A stretch of DNA of 64,000 nt from Platerodrilus igneus (taxonomy: Eukaryota > Arthropoda > Insecta > Coleoptera > Lycidae). The stretch lies in the NCBI GenBank assembly GCA_036346225.1, contig JARFIW010001489.1:682001-746000 (forward strand), written 5' to 3'. Made by a program: the position numbers and the translations under genes. Positions 21,098 through 32,133 of the stretch are shown one piece after another. The notes beneath the pieces were generated by a model. The model was not told the origin of the DNA and searched no databases. It saw only the letters and a list, made by a program, of their open reading frames with translations. Within the stretch, counting starts at the first letter, position 1. The number at the start of each line of letters is the position of its first letter.

Positions 21098-21655
21098 TTG
21101 TCTTTAGTTTCGGATACTTCCTTCCAGGGTCTGAATGATCAATCCCGTGTTCTCCTAGATTACGTTTGTGCGAATATGCGTGGCGACAAACGTCCTTATT
21201 TAAAAGTTAAGCTTTTTGGTATTTCTTTTATTGGTCTCCTTGATTCCGGTGATACGCGTACTATTCTTGGTGGTCCCGGTTGGAACCGTTAACAAGATCT
21301 GCACCTTCCTCTTCATACTTTCTCTTCTACTTTCTGTAGCCTAGCTGATAATTCTAGATGCACCATCAAAGGGTTCGTTTCTCTCCCTATAGTGCTTAGA
21401 AATTCTGTCACTACTTTGGACGTGCTTGTGATCCCTAAAGTTTCACATGAACTCATTCTTGGTGTCGACGTTTGGAAGTCGGTACAATGTGTTCCAAATT
21501 TTCGCGATGGCCAGTGGACTTCTGCTTCTCCTGCCTCATTGGTCATCACTACTCCCGATCCTGCCCACATTGTGTCCGACCTTACCATATTCTTACATCT
21601 TCTGAACCTATCAAACAACGATACTATCCTCTTTCCCCTTCTCTTCTTAAAGTAG
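21098..21655 (+). pseudogene. Gypsy A aspartic protease, broken
   Basis: The frame 21098-21292 carries PYLKVKLFG and the active-site segment LLDSGDTRTILGGPGW, where the usual DSGA is DSGD. After a TAA and a frame break, 21392-21655 shows LVIPKVSHELILGVDVWK, the conserved ILG(V/I)DFW end of retropepsins of this class. The protease releases Gag and Pol products. The altered active site and frame breaks suggest it is inactive. Confidence 0.65.
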
Positions 21656-23305
21656 CCCATTCCGAACTCGACGAGATGCTTCGTCTCGGAGTCGTCGAAC
21701 CTTCCACTAGCCCCTGGTCTAGTCCAATTGTCCTAGTAAAAAAAAAAGATGACTCCTATAGATTCTGCATTGACTTCCGCAAAGTTAACCAAGTCACCCA
21801 GAAAGACGCTTATCCTCTTTCTTACATCTCCACGATCCTAGACCGTCTCCGTGATGCTCGTTTTCTCTCTTCTCTCGATATTCGCTCCGCCTACTGGCAA
21901 ACTCCTCTAGCTCCTGAATCAAAACCCATTACTGCCTTTACCGTCCCTCATTGAGGTTTGTTCCAATTATGTCGTCTCCCTTTTGTACTCCATAATTCTC
22001 CTGCCACTTTTCAACGTTTGATCGATCAGGTCATCGGTTCTGACCTGGAACCATTCTGCTTCGCCTACCTAGATGATATCATTATTGCTACCCCTTTCTT
22101 TGAAGAACACCTCCGAAATCTTGACCTAGTTCTTTCTCGTCTCTTCCGTGCTGGCCTTACTCTCCGTCAAGATAAGTGTCATTGCTGCCTTCCTGAACTC
22201 CGCTATCTTGGTTATATCATTAACCGGGATGGTTTCCTTGTTGATCCAGACAAGGTTTCTGCAATCCTTAACATCCCTCCTCCCACCTCCGTTACCGCAG
22301 TCCGTCAACTGATTGGCATGGACAGTTGGTACCGACGTTTTATCCCGAATTTTGCCACCTTCACAGATCCGCTTTCTAACCTAACCCGGAAAAACATCCC
22401 TTTCTCTTGGACCCCTGATTGTCAATCTGCCTACCTTTCGCTTAAACAACACTTAGTTTCTGCCCCTATCCTTTCCTGCCCTGACTTTACCTTACCCTTT
22501 ACCATCTAAACTGACGCCTCTCACTTCGGTTTGGGTGCCATTCTTAGCCAATCCTATCCCGACGGCTAGAAGGTCGTTAGCTATATCAGTCGTTCACTTA
22601 CCAAGTCTGAGCCCAACTTCTTTGTTACTGAGGAGTGCCTGGCAGTGATGTGGGCGATTGAGAAGTTCCGTCCTTACGTCGAGGGTTCCCATTTCTCTGT
22701 TATCACTGATCACCATTCCCTCCTTTGGCTCAATAAATTTCAAAGTCCTTCCGGTCGCCTAGCCCGCTGGTCCCTTCGCCTCCAACAATATGGCTTTGCC
22801 ATTATTCACCGTAAAGGCAAAGATCATGTTGTTCCTGATGCCCTTTCTCGTTCTGTTTCGGTTCTTGAACCAATTTCTATTTCTGCAATTACCTCCCTCG
22901 AAGTCGCTCTTCCGTCTCCGGACCCATGGTACAACTCAATGATCCAAAAAGTTTCTAACTCCTCTAAACGTTATCCTTCCTGGTCCGTGGTGGACAATAT
23001 CCTATTTCGTCGCCACAAAACTTTCATTGCTGCCGATTCTCCGGACGATTGGAAAATTGTCGTACCTTCTGAACAGCGTAAAATTCTAATATCCCTCTAT
23101 CACGATCCTCCTACTTCCGGTCATTGTGGCGTGACAAAAACTTCTGCTCGCCTCCTCCAAAAATATTACTGGTCCTGTCTCAGAGCTGACGTCGCTCGCT
23201 ACATCCGACGTTGTCCGGTTTGTACTGCTCACAAATTTGAACAGTTACCTCCCCCTGGTCCTTTCGCTCCTAGATCCAAACCATCCAATCCCTGGCAAGT
23301 CATAT
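21592..23305 (+). pseudogene. Gypsy A reverse transcriptase, RNase H and N-terminal integrase
   Basis: One frame, apart from three in-frame stops (21953-21955 TGA, 22507-22509 TAA, 22567-22569 TAG; at least the first two look like C-to-T changes). RT motifs are LGVVEPSTSPWSSPIVLVKK, DFRKVNQVT, SSLDIRSAYWQ and the catalytic FAYLDDIIIAT at about 22050. RNase H follows with TDASHFGLGAILSQ, a catalytic-type SEPNFFVTEECLAVMWA and ITDHHSLLWL. The integrase zinc finger is present as H-x-GHCGVTKT and CPVCTAHK. The reading stops at PSNPWQVI at about 23303, where element B begins. The integrase core resumes at about 32134, with roughly 100 bp of the usual sequence missing. Confidence 0.85.
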
Positions 23306-23308
23306 TCT

Positions 23309-23494
23309 GTAACGTACAAAATATGTATTAGATTTAAGAATAATAAAGAAAACAGTTTTAGATTTAAGAAACCCAAACAAACAAACAAATGTACCCCTAC
23401 AAAATATGAATTTTAAATGAGATTAAACGAAAATGAATTTAATTAAAAATCAAGAAAAGGTAAAAACCCTTAATTTTTAATGTACGTTGGGAGG
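23309..23494 (+). repeat. Extra copy of env 3' end and polypurine tract upstream of the B 5' LTR
   Basis: This segment matches 31369-31550, including codons of the Env cytoplasmic tail, its stop, the downstream UTR and the TTGGGAGG polypurine tract. The only obvious difference is one extra ACAA unit in an (ACAA)n run. In a normal provirus such sequence lies only before the 3' LTR. Confidence 0.85.
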
Positions 23495-24078
23495 AGTTAT
23501 AGGAACCCCCATCTATTATATATATAAAACTAATATATCTGTATTAGGAAATATTAGGAAACATTAGGAAATGTTAGGACAGTGCAACAATGTCGTTGCA
23601 ACATTTTATTACATATTATTATGATGATTTCAGTTCCCACGAGTGGAAACGCTACAAAGTAGCACAAGGATCAGTGATACTGCAAAAGTCAGGTCACAGA
23701 CGGTCGTAGGATGTCACGTACCGAGATTACGCAGAATAAGCCTGCAACATTGTAAATTATGAATAGCTTTTAAGATAGCAACTATGTATTATGAAGTGTA
23801 AGCGGACATTACGTCCGCAGGTTCCCACAGAAATGTGAGGGGGAGAAAGTTATATAAGGACTGGGAGCTCCACTCCTAGTCAGTTCATCAGACGTTCAGC
23901 TTTTACCTTGCAGTTCACTGATAGCTCACTATACAAATTAATTAATGTATTTCGACTTAGACTTATTATTCAAGTTTGTTAAAATTCAATAATTAACTTC
24001 TGTATAAAACCAAATAAATTTGTTAAAGTTCAAAGAAGTCTTTTTAAAAAGAACCGCTCGAAGCCACGAACCTTAACT
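23495..24078 (+). repeat. Element B 5' LTR
   Basis: Begins AGTTATAGGAACCCCC after the polypurine tract and ends CCTTAACT, overlapping the primer-binding site. It contains a hairpin GCGGACATTACGTCCGC (about 23802-23818) and a TATA box, AGTTATATAAGG, at about 23849-23860, with a TCAGTTCATCAGACG start-like segment after it. It differs from the 3' LTR at roughly ten positions (my count by eye), so the insertion is moderately old. Confidence 0.85.
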
Positions 24079-24095
24079 GGCGCAGTCGTAACGGA
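24078..24095 (+). other. Primer-binding site of element B
   Basis: TGGCGCAGTCGTAACGGA directly overlaps the end of the 5' LTR. TGGCGCAGTCG is the tRNA-Ser-type site used by Drosophila gypsy, 17.6 and 297-like elements. Confidence 0.8.
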
Positions 24096-25921
24096 TGTCA
24101 AAAGGGCACTAGCGAATCCAATTTCGAGGAACTGGTGGTCCGGGAATTTCAATTCCGATTTTGGCAGAACAAAAACTGAAGAAGAAACACGCATCGTTCA
24201 AATCCAGCCGTTGAAGGAGAAACAAGCATAGTTCGAATTCAACAAAAGAAAAATTGGAGGCGATACAAGAATAGATCAAATCCAAGAAGCCAAAAGAAAA
24301 ACAGAAACAAAGAAAACAAATCAATGAAAGCAACCAAGCAAATAGTGTAAGTTCATTTTCCTAAACCAATTGAAATTTATTTTATTATTAACAAAGACAT
24401 TTGATATTTGCTAGTTTATGATTTATGATTTATTTATGTATATCTTGAATATTGTTACAAATATTTTATGCTATTTTTTGAAAATAATCGACTTAACAAT
24501 TGCTAGAGATTATCTTCAAGCCTTTATTGAAATTTTATTATTATTTTACTTGTATATATGAAAAATTTATGAAAACTTGAGACAACAAAAAATTCTGAGG
24601 GTAAGAACTGAAAAAAATTATTCTGAAACAAAAACTAGAGACAATTATTAAAAAAGTCGCAAAGCGCAAGAGACTACATCACGTTTTAATTAACGTAAGA
24701 AAAATTCTTAAAAAACAAAACCAAACCTCTTAAGATTGCGGAATGAAATCTTAACTGGCCCAAAAAAATTTTTTAAAACCTCTAACTCGACAACCTTAAC
24801 TGGCACAAAAAAATTTTTAGTATTTTTGAATCAAAACTTAACTAACGCAAGAAAATTTTAGAATTTCTAATTCAATCTTAACTGGCGCAACAAATTTTAG
24901 AACTACTAATTCTACAATCCCATCTAACACAAGAAATAAAAATTCTAATCCCACAATAAAAGAATTAACTGACGCACAAAATAATTTTAAATACACCAAG
25001 AATAAAAACGCGAAAGCAAAACGAGCAGTAAAAAATCAAAACCTTATAACACCACGATTCAAACTCAAATACCATCCATAAATAGACAAATCGCATTCTA
25101 TTATTAAGAACTACATCTTAATATGAGAAATAACGAAGCGCGAATTCAAATTGAACGCAAAACTAACACTCATACTTCATAGAAACTAACCTTGAATAAA
25201 TACGCATAAAAATCTAAAAATAAATAACATCAAAAGCTATTTAAATACATCGCGAAACCTTTCATTATTGTTAAATTAAAAGTGACATAAAATTACGATC
25301 AGAAACTTTATTTAATTATCAATCTAAAACTACTCAGAAACAATAAATAATTACGGTACTAAAACTTAAATTACAACCGTATTATAACGTGAAAATTTTA
25401 CTGCAATATATTAAAGACGCACAAAAATTCATTGTATAAAATCACTGCGAGTAATAAATTACACCCACGTTAAAATTAAAAATAACTCATAATAGAAACG
25501 CAAATGCAACTAAGTGACTAACAACATCCTGTAACAGATGATAACATTGTAAGCATTACAGACACCTTACAATCGCATAAACCAACGAAACAATTATTAC
25601 GCACCCAAATAAAATCGACATAATAAAAAATTAGAGAAGTAATAACTGACGCAAATAACGCAAAACATTCACACCCGATAAATTACCACAAAAAATAACC
25701 CAGCCCATCGAAACTTCAGAAATTAAAATTAAAAATCGGCAATTTAAAAGTAAACTCAACCAAACTAATACCAAGCGTAAAACTCATTAAATAACACCTA
25801 AAAACTACAAAATAAAACCAAATTTTTCCAAAAAAAAAAGAAAAATTTTTTTTTACTTTTTTAAAATTACCCAAATATTACCCCAGCCAAGGTGACTAAT
25901 GAAATGAAGCTGTAACTCGAA
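24096..25921 (+). other. Element B long A-rich leader with PBS-like repeats
   Basis: About 1.8 kb without ORFs. Copies of a TTAACTGGCGCAA-like motif recur: 24751 (TTAACTGGCC), 24796 (TTAACTGGCAC), about 24838 (TTAACTAACGC), 24878 (TTAACTGGCGCAA), 24965 (TTAACTGACGCAC) and about 25641 (TAACTGACGCAA), most of the first five followed by A- and T-rich tracts. The last stretch before gag is poly(A)-like (25815-25855). Confidence 0.7.
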
Positions 25922-27115
25922 ATGATCCCAAGCTTCAATGGAAATGACACCTGCTTACTCAGTAATTACTTTTCGGCAAGCGAAATATTTTTAAAGACCT
26001 TTTATAAGCCAGGCGATAACGACAGAAACACTTTACTTATCCGCCTCATTACCAGTAAACTAACCGGAAGGGCACTAACCTTAATAGCCAGTCGCGAGGA
26101 CGTAGACGAATGGGAACAGTTTAAACGAATATTAATTGCATATTTTGGCGATCAACGTAACTTAAAATGTTTAATAGGAGACTTAACCGGACTGAGAATG
26201 GAACACAACCAGTCACCCTATCAATTTGGAATGAGATGCCAAGATGTAAGAAGCCTAATCTTGACAAAACTCAAAATCGAAGAAACCGACCCAAACGTGA
26301 GACTAATAAAAACTAAAATGTATGACGAGATGGCATTAGACACCTATCTAAATGCACTACCCGAAAGACTTTTAGATAAAATTAGATTTCAACATCCCCA
26401 AAACTTAGAAGAAGCAATAAATATGATAATTGAAGAAGAAAACGTAATGTACTATAGAAACCGACTATATAACCCCAACGCGAATAAAAGCTATACGCCT
26501 TTGAAAACTATACAACCCGCAAGACAAATAAATCCACAACAAAAATTTAACTCATTCAATGCACAAACAAACCAAACGCGAACAAATAATCCACACTTTA
26601 ATAATTCAAACTTTAACAACCAATACAAACAATTCTCAAAACCAACATTTTACCCGAACTTTTCAAAACCCACATATCAACCAACATTTAACTCGAACTT
26701 TTCAAGACCCGCATTTCAACCGAGATTTAACCAAAATATAAATCAACAACGACCAGCATTTAACGCGAATCCTAATAGAAACTCACCGATAATAAACGCT
26801 AATAATCCCAATAATTATTACAAACCTACACCAATGGATACCTCATCTGGTAACACCAGACCTAACACAAAAATAACGTACATAAGACCAAATCCTAATC
26901 AAAAACGCACTTTCACTTCAGAAGAGCTATTTCATCAGGAAGTAGAAGAGTATGAAGACGAACAGAATAATAATAATCAACCGTGTACGAATAATGAACA
27001 GAATCAATCAAACCATTATGAACGCGAAGAACCACACGAAAATTACGAGGAAGACGACGAAGAGAACACATGTTCAAATTTTCAAATGGACCATTTTATA
27101 AACGACCTAACGTAA
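25922..27115 (+). CDS. Errantivirus-type Gag of element B
   Basis: 397 codons from ATG 25922, which lies just after an in-frame TAA, supporting this start. Residues about 1-175 form the capsid-like domain, beginning IPSFNGND and including LTLIASREDVDEWEQFKRIL and TYLNALPERLLDKIRFQHP. The rest is Asn/Gln/Pro-rich, with imperfect repeats of FSKPTYQPTFNSNFSRP type (residues about 235-280) and a PTPMDTSS motif, then an acidic tail. There is no CCHC knuckle, as is usual for errantivirus Gag. The frame is intact. It overlaps the start of pol by 46 nt in the -1 frame. Confidence 0.8.
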   Translation: MIPSFNGNDTCLLSNYFSASEIFLKTFYKPGDNDRNTLLIRLITSKLTGRALTLIASREDVDEWEQFKRILIAYFGDQRNLKCLIGDLTGLRMEHNQSPYQFGMRCQDVRSLILTKLKIEETDPNVRLIKTKMYDEMALDTYLNALPERLLDKIRFQHPQNLEEAINMIIEEENVMYYRNRLYNPNANKSYTPLKTIQPARQINPQQKFNSFNAQTNQTRTNNPHFNNSNFNNQYKQFSKPTFYPNFSKPTYQPTFNSNFSRPAFQPRFNQNINQQRPAFNANPNRNSPIINANNPNNYYKPTPMDTSSGNTRPNTKITYIRPNPNQKRTFTSEELFHQEVEEYEDEQNNNNQPCTNNEQNQSNHYEREEPHENYEEDDEENTCSNFQMDHFINDLT

Positions 27116-30100
27116 TAAATCTAAATAATATGAATCACCTTGTATTACCCTATATCGAAATACCCCACGCTGAATTTAAATTACTAATCGATACCGGATC
27201 TTCAAAAACATTAATAAGCCCGCGAACAGTAAAAAAAACATTATCTAAACTATGTAGAGAGAGAACCCTTTAAAATTAAAACCGCCCATCAAACAACCAT
27301 ACACCAATTCGTAGCAAACATACCTTTACCAAAAACCTTTAACGTAAAGATGAAACACAAATTCTGCATATTTGAATTTAATGACAAATATGACGGACTA
27401 TTAGGAATAGACCTTCTAAGAAAATTAGGAGCCAACATAGATATCAAAAACCGATTATTAAGAACCAAGTATGGACGAATCCCCATTAAATTTCAAAACA
27501 ACCAAATAGACGAAAAATATACATTAGAACCCCGAACAGAAAAAAAAATAAGAATCCCCGTAAATTCAAATAAAAACTTAGGAATAACAAACCATATAAC
27601 TTTTCAACAAGGAGTAGAAACTCCAACCGCATTAGTAAAAATCAAAGACAATTACGCCACAACAACAATATTAAACTCAAATGATTACCCCGTAGAACTA
27701 TCTTTAACAAACCCGATAAACGTAGAAGAATTAAACTTTAACGAAATGGAAATAAATGAATCCCCAAACGAAAATTACAACCCCGCAGAAAAAGACGAAA
27801 TGTTAAAACAAAATTTAAATAATATACGATTTAACCGCGACATAAATCACGAAGAACAAAAAGCAATACAACAATTATGTTATGAATACCGCGATATATT
27901 CCATTGCGAAGGAATACCCCTAACGTTTACAAACACAGTTAAACACAACATTGAGCTAACGGATAACAAACCCCTATTCACCAAAGCATACCGATTACCC
28001 CAAGCAAGTCAGGAAGAAGCTGACAGACAAGTTGCCGATCTATTAGATCAAGATATTATACAACACTCCAATTCACCAAAGAAACTAGACGCATCAGGAA
28101 AACGGAAATACCGAATGGTAATAGATTACCGCAAACTAAATGAAAAAACGGTAGACGATAAATACCCGTTACCGAATATCACAGAAATATTAGACAAATT
28201 AGGCAAATGCCAATATTTTTCAACGCTAGACTTAGCATCAGGATACCATCAAGTAGAAATGGAAGAAGGAGATACACAGAAAACAGCCTTTAGCACACCT
28301 AGAGGACACTACGAGTATAACGGATGCCATTTGGACTGAAGAACGCACCCGCAACTTTTCAACGAGTAATGGATAACATACTACGAGGGATACACAACGA
28401 AAAATGCCTTGTGTACCTAGACGATATAATAGTGTATTCAACATCATTAGTGGAACACATAGAAAGATTAAGAGAAGTGTTCGAAAGATTAAGAACCGCA
28501 AAATTCAAAGTACAACTAGACAAAAGCGAATTTCTACAGAAAGAAGTAACCTTTTTAGGACACGTAATAACACCCCAAGGAGTGATGCCAAACCCCGACA
28601 AAACAAACGCTGTATTAAATTACCCTATACCCAAAACGAATAAAGAGATTAAAGGATTTTAGGCCTTAGTGGATATTACCGAAAATTTATAAAGGTTATG
28701 CTCAAATAACAAAGCCCCTAACCAATTGTTTAAAGAAGGAAACAAAATTGTGCATACCCAGAATTTATAAAAGCAGTAGATAAAATTAAAAGCATTTTAA
28801 CAAATCACCCCGTATTAGAATACCCAGACTTTTCGAAACCATTCATTTTAACAACGGACGCATCAAATGTAGCCTTAGGCGCAGTATTAAGCCAAGGAAC
28901 AGTAGGTAACGATAAACCCATCAGTTACGCATCAAGAACCCTCAACGAAACAGAGCAACGATACAGTACGATAGAGAAAGAATTGTTAGCCATAATTTGG
29001 GCAACAAAATATTTTAGACCGTACCTATACGGACGGAAATTCTATATATATACCGATCATAGACCATTAGTTTGGCTATGCAAACTCAAAGAACCTAACT
29101 CGAAATTACAAAGATGGAGAATTAGACTAGAAGAATATGATTATGAGATCATATACAAAAAGGGAATTTAACACAATAATGCAGACGCTTTAAGTAGAAT
29201 CCAACTTAACGCACTTGAGACAGAATCATTAGCAGGAAACGTAGACGAAACCGAAGTCAGAGAAGACCCAGAAGAAATGGAAACTATACATTCGACACAA
29301 AATGACGAACCGGAAACCGCAATAAAAATTTTAAACGAAGCTATAGACATGAAACCCAATCAATTTATAATCACAGAAGTTTTAAACAACCCCAACCCTG
29401 TAAAATACACGAAAGTGGATAATAAGAAAATTTACAAAATTCAAATAACCAAAGACGACAACGAGTCACAAATAATTAAAATATTAAAGGAATACACCCC
29501 CGAGAAAAAACGATTTTACTTTTACTTCAACACGGAAAACTTATATAAACGATTTTCAGAAATATATGTAAAACTATTTAACAATTTTGGCCCCGAACTT
29601 ATAAGATGCACGAGAAAATTAATAACATTGACGACCCTGACGAAATAAATGACGTAATAAGAAATCAACACGAAGGAAAAACCAACCATCGAGGAATAAA
29701 CGAGACCCTAAAACAAATTATGAGACGTTACTATTTCAAGGACATGAAAGAACTAACGACCGACTTTATCAATCAGTGCGAATTATGTGATAAAGCCAAA
29801 TATGACAGAAAATCCCCAAAGATACCCTTAATGTTAACTAAAACACCAGACAAACCTTTTCAAAAATTACATGCAGATACTCTAGTAGTAGAAGCACAAA
29901 GTTACCTAACAATCGTGGACGCATTTACGAAAATAGGACAAGCAATACCAATCACTTCTAAAAATAGTATAGACGTAACCCAAGGATTTCTACACTATTT
30001 TACATTTTACGGAACACCCGAAACAATAACATTAGATAACGGAAGCGAATTCAAAAACGAAACAATTCAAAACACTTTAGAATTACACAAAATAAAAATT

Positions 30101-30297
30101 CACTTTATAACGGAAAACCACCCTGAATCAAACGGACTAATTGAAAGACTACATTCAACCCTATTAGAACAGATCAGACTATTAAGAATAAATTACAAGA
30201 AAGAACACATAAGCAATTTAATGTCATACGCATTAATCGCGTATAATAACACGATTCATTCAACATCAAATTTAATGAAACCCTTAGAAAATTAGTT
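27070..30297 (+). pseudogene. Element B Pol: protease, RT, RNase H, integrase; several frameshifts
   Basis: In order: protease with LLIDTGSSKTLISPR (27180-27225) and DGLLGIDLLRKLG after a frameshift at about 27260; RT with YRMVIDYRKLNEKT, FSTLDLASGYHQVEM, a frameshift at about 28320, then [17 protein letters not shown] and [11 protein letters not shown] (about 28410-28440); another frame break near 28660; RNase H with [16 protein letters not shown] and [10 protein letters not shown]; a stop at 29169-29171; an integrase zinc finger of GKTNHRG...CELCDKAK type; a core with HADTLVV, LDNGSEFK and HPESNGLIERLHS (DDE residues visible). The integrase C-terminus is missing, since env sequence begins at about 30285. 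The frame breaks show it is dead. Confidence 0.85.
27076..27082 (+). promoter_or_regulatory. Candidate -1 frameshift heptamer in the gag-pol overlap
   Basis: In the gag frame the sequence reads A AAT TTT, a canonical X XXY YYZ slippery heptamer, inside the gag/pol overlap and in the correct -1 direction to enter the protease frame. I did not identify a clear downstream pseudoknot in this A-rich sequence. Confidence 0.55.
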
Positions 30298-31476
30298 AGA
30301 AATCAAGATAGTATAGCCAATCGAATAGAAACCTTAGAAAATAACATGCGAACTACTATGTTAGGCATGCGAGATTTAATCAGATTCAATACGATATATA
30401 ACCAGATAATATCAACCCTAACTTTAATTCAACAAATCCTAGCAACATTAGAAAACGCAGTAACCTTTGCAAAATTAAATACCCTACATTCAAGTATAAT
30501 AGAACCAATAGATTTATTAAAAGAATTATTGAGAATAAAATCTTTTATAACTAATAGTAAATTACCTTTCGATGTATTAGAATCAAACATTTTAATATTT
30601 GAAAAAATAGCTATAATTAAAGGCTATGTAAAAAATAACGATATAACATTTTTAATAGAAATACCAATAGTAGAGACTAACAGTTACAATTATTATCACT
30701 TATTTGCTTTTCCAATGAAAATGACTAGCACATACCAAGTTATTATCCCAAAAACCAAATTCCTATCCTTAAATGGTTATACGAACGACAAATGTAATGA
30801 AGTCACACCCAATCAATACTTATGCCAATCATTAACAACCACAACAATTCAAGAAGACAGCCTTTGCGAAGTACAACTACTAAAATTTACCAATCATTAT
30901 GAAAATTGTGAAGCCAAACCTGTATTAATCAACAACATGAAAATTCAGAAAGTAACGGAAAATAAATGGATAGCCATTTTTCCCACCGAAGTAATCGCAA
31001 CAATGTATTGCAATCAAGATGAAAGTAATTTAGCATTAACCGGAAGTAAATTAATCACCCTTAAGAAAAATTGTTATTTAAAATTAAAAAATTAAATAAT
31101 TAGAGTTTACCAAGATCCAGTACAAAGCAAGAAATTAGCAAATCTACCCGATCTACAAATCAAGATTACCCAAGAAGAAGATGAAGAAACCCTTCAAAAA
31201 CTAATGCAATTAGAACACCTGGAATTAGACAACTTAAACCACGCCATGAAACTCATGGAAGAATATAAAGAAAAACTGAACGAGATCAAGACGCCCAAAG
31301 TGCACTACGATAATATTAGTGTATGGACAATTATATTGATTTTATTGACTATTTTATTGATCATTTATGTAACGTACAAAATATGTATTAGATTTAAGAA
31401 TAATAAAGAAAACAGTTTTAGATTTAAGAAACCCAAACAAACAAATGTACCCCTACAAAATATGAATTTTAAATGA
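30285..31476 (+). pseudogene. Element B Env remnant, N-terminal part deleted
   Basis: One frame from about 30298 to 31476 with a single in-frame TAA at 31093-31095. What remains resembles the middle and C-terminal parts of errantivirus Env (baculovirus-F-like class): a helical region after the presumed cleavage site, a cysteine-containing ectodomain region (about 30790-31080), a membrane-proximal helix, a transmembrane segment (residues VWTIILILLTILLIIYV at about 31320-31370), and a basic cytoplasmic tail. The signal peptide and first half of Env are absent because integrase runs directly into this segment. It is not functional. Confidence 0.65.
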
Positions 31477-31550
31477 GATTAAACGAAAATGAATTTAATT
31501 AAAAATCAAGAAAAGGTAAAAACCCTTAATTTTTAATGTACGTTGGGAGG

Positions 31551-32133
31551 AGTTATAGGAACCCCCATCTATTATATATATAAAACTAATATATCTGTAT
31601 TAGGAAATATTAGGAAACATTAGGAAATGTTAGGACAGTGCAACAATGTCGTTGCAACATTTTATTACATATTATTATGATGATTTCAGTTCCAACGAGT
31701 GGAAACGCTACAAAGTAGCACAAGGATAAGTGACACTGCAGATGTCAGGGCACAGACGGTCGTAGGATGTCACGTACCGAGATTACGCAGAATAAGCCTG
31801 CAACATTGTAAATTATGAATAGCTTTTAAGATAGCAACTATGTATTATGAAGTGTAAGCGGACATTACGTCCGCAGGTTCCCACAGAAATGTGAGGGGAG
31901 AAAGTTATATAAGGACTGGGAGCTCCACTCCTAGTCAGTTCATCAGACGTTCAGCTTTTACCTTGCAGTTCACTGATAGCTCACTGTACAAATTAATTAA
32001 TGTATTTCGACTTAGACTTATTATTCAAGTTTGTTAAAATTCAATAATTAACTTCTGTATAAAACCAAATAAATTTGTTAAAGTTCAAAGAAGTCTTTTT
32101 AAAAAGGACCGCTCGAAGCCACGAACCTTAACT
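31551..32133 (+). repeat. Element B 3' LTR
   Basis: Preceded by the TTGGGAGG polypurine tract at 31543-31550; begins AGTTATAGG and ends CCTTAACT. Directly after it, at 32134, Gypsy A integrase sequence resumes. Confidence 0.85.

Larger units (their letters stand above)
23309..32133 (+). mobile_element. Errantivirus-like env-bearing LTR element B, inserted in Gypsy A integrase
   Basis: It carries 584- and 583-bp LTRs of the AGTTAT...TTAACT type, a TGGCGCAGTCG primer-binding site complementary to tRNA-Ser as in gypsy/17.6/297-type elements, and a knuckle-less gag, -1-shifted pol and env. All ORFs are strongly A-rich on the plus strand. Unlike a clean insertion, the 5' LTR is preceded by 186 bp of env 3' end and polypurine tract (23309-23494), there is no target duplication, and part of element A is missing at the junction. 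Confidence 0.8.

Noticed and set aside
23802..23818. GCGGACATTACGTCCGC as a terminator or tRNA-like hairpin
   Set aside because: It lies inside an LTR and is repeated in the other LTR; no tRNA arms or other RNA-gene features were found anywhere in the window.
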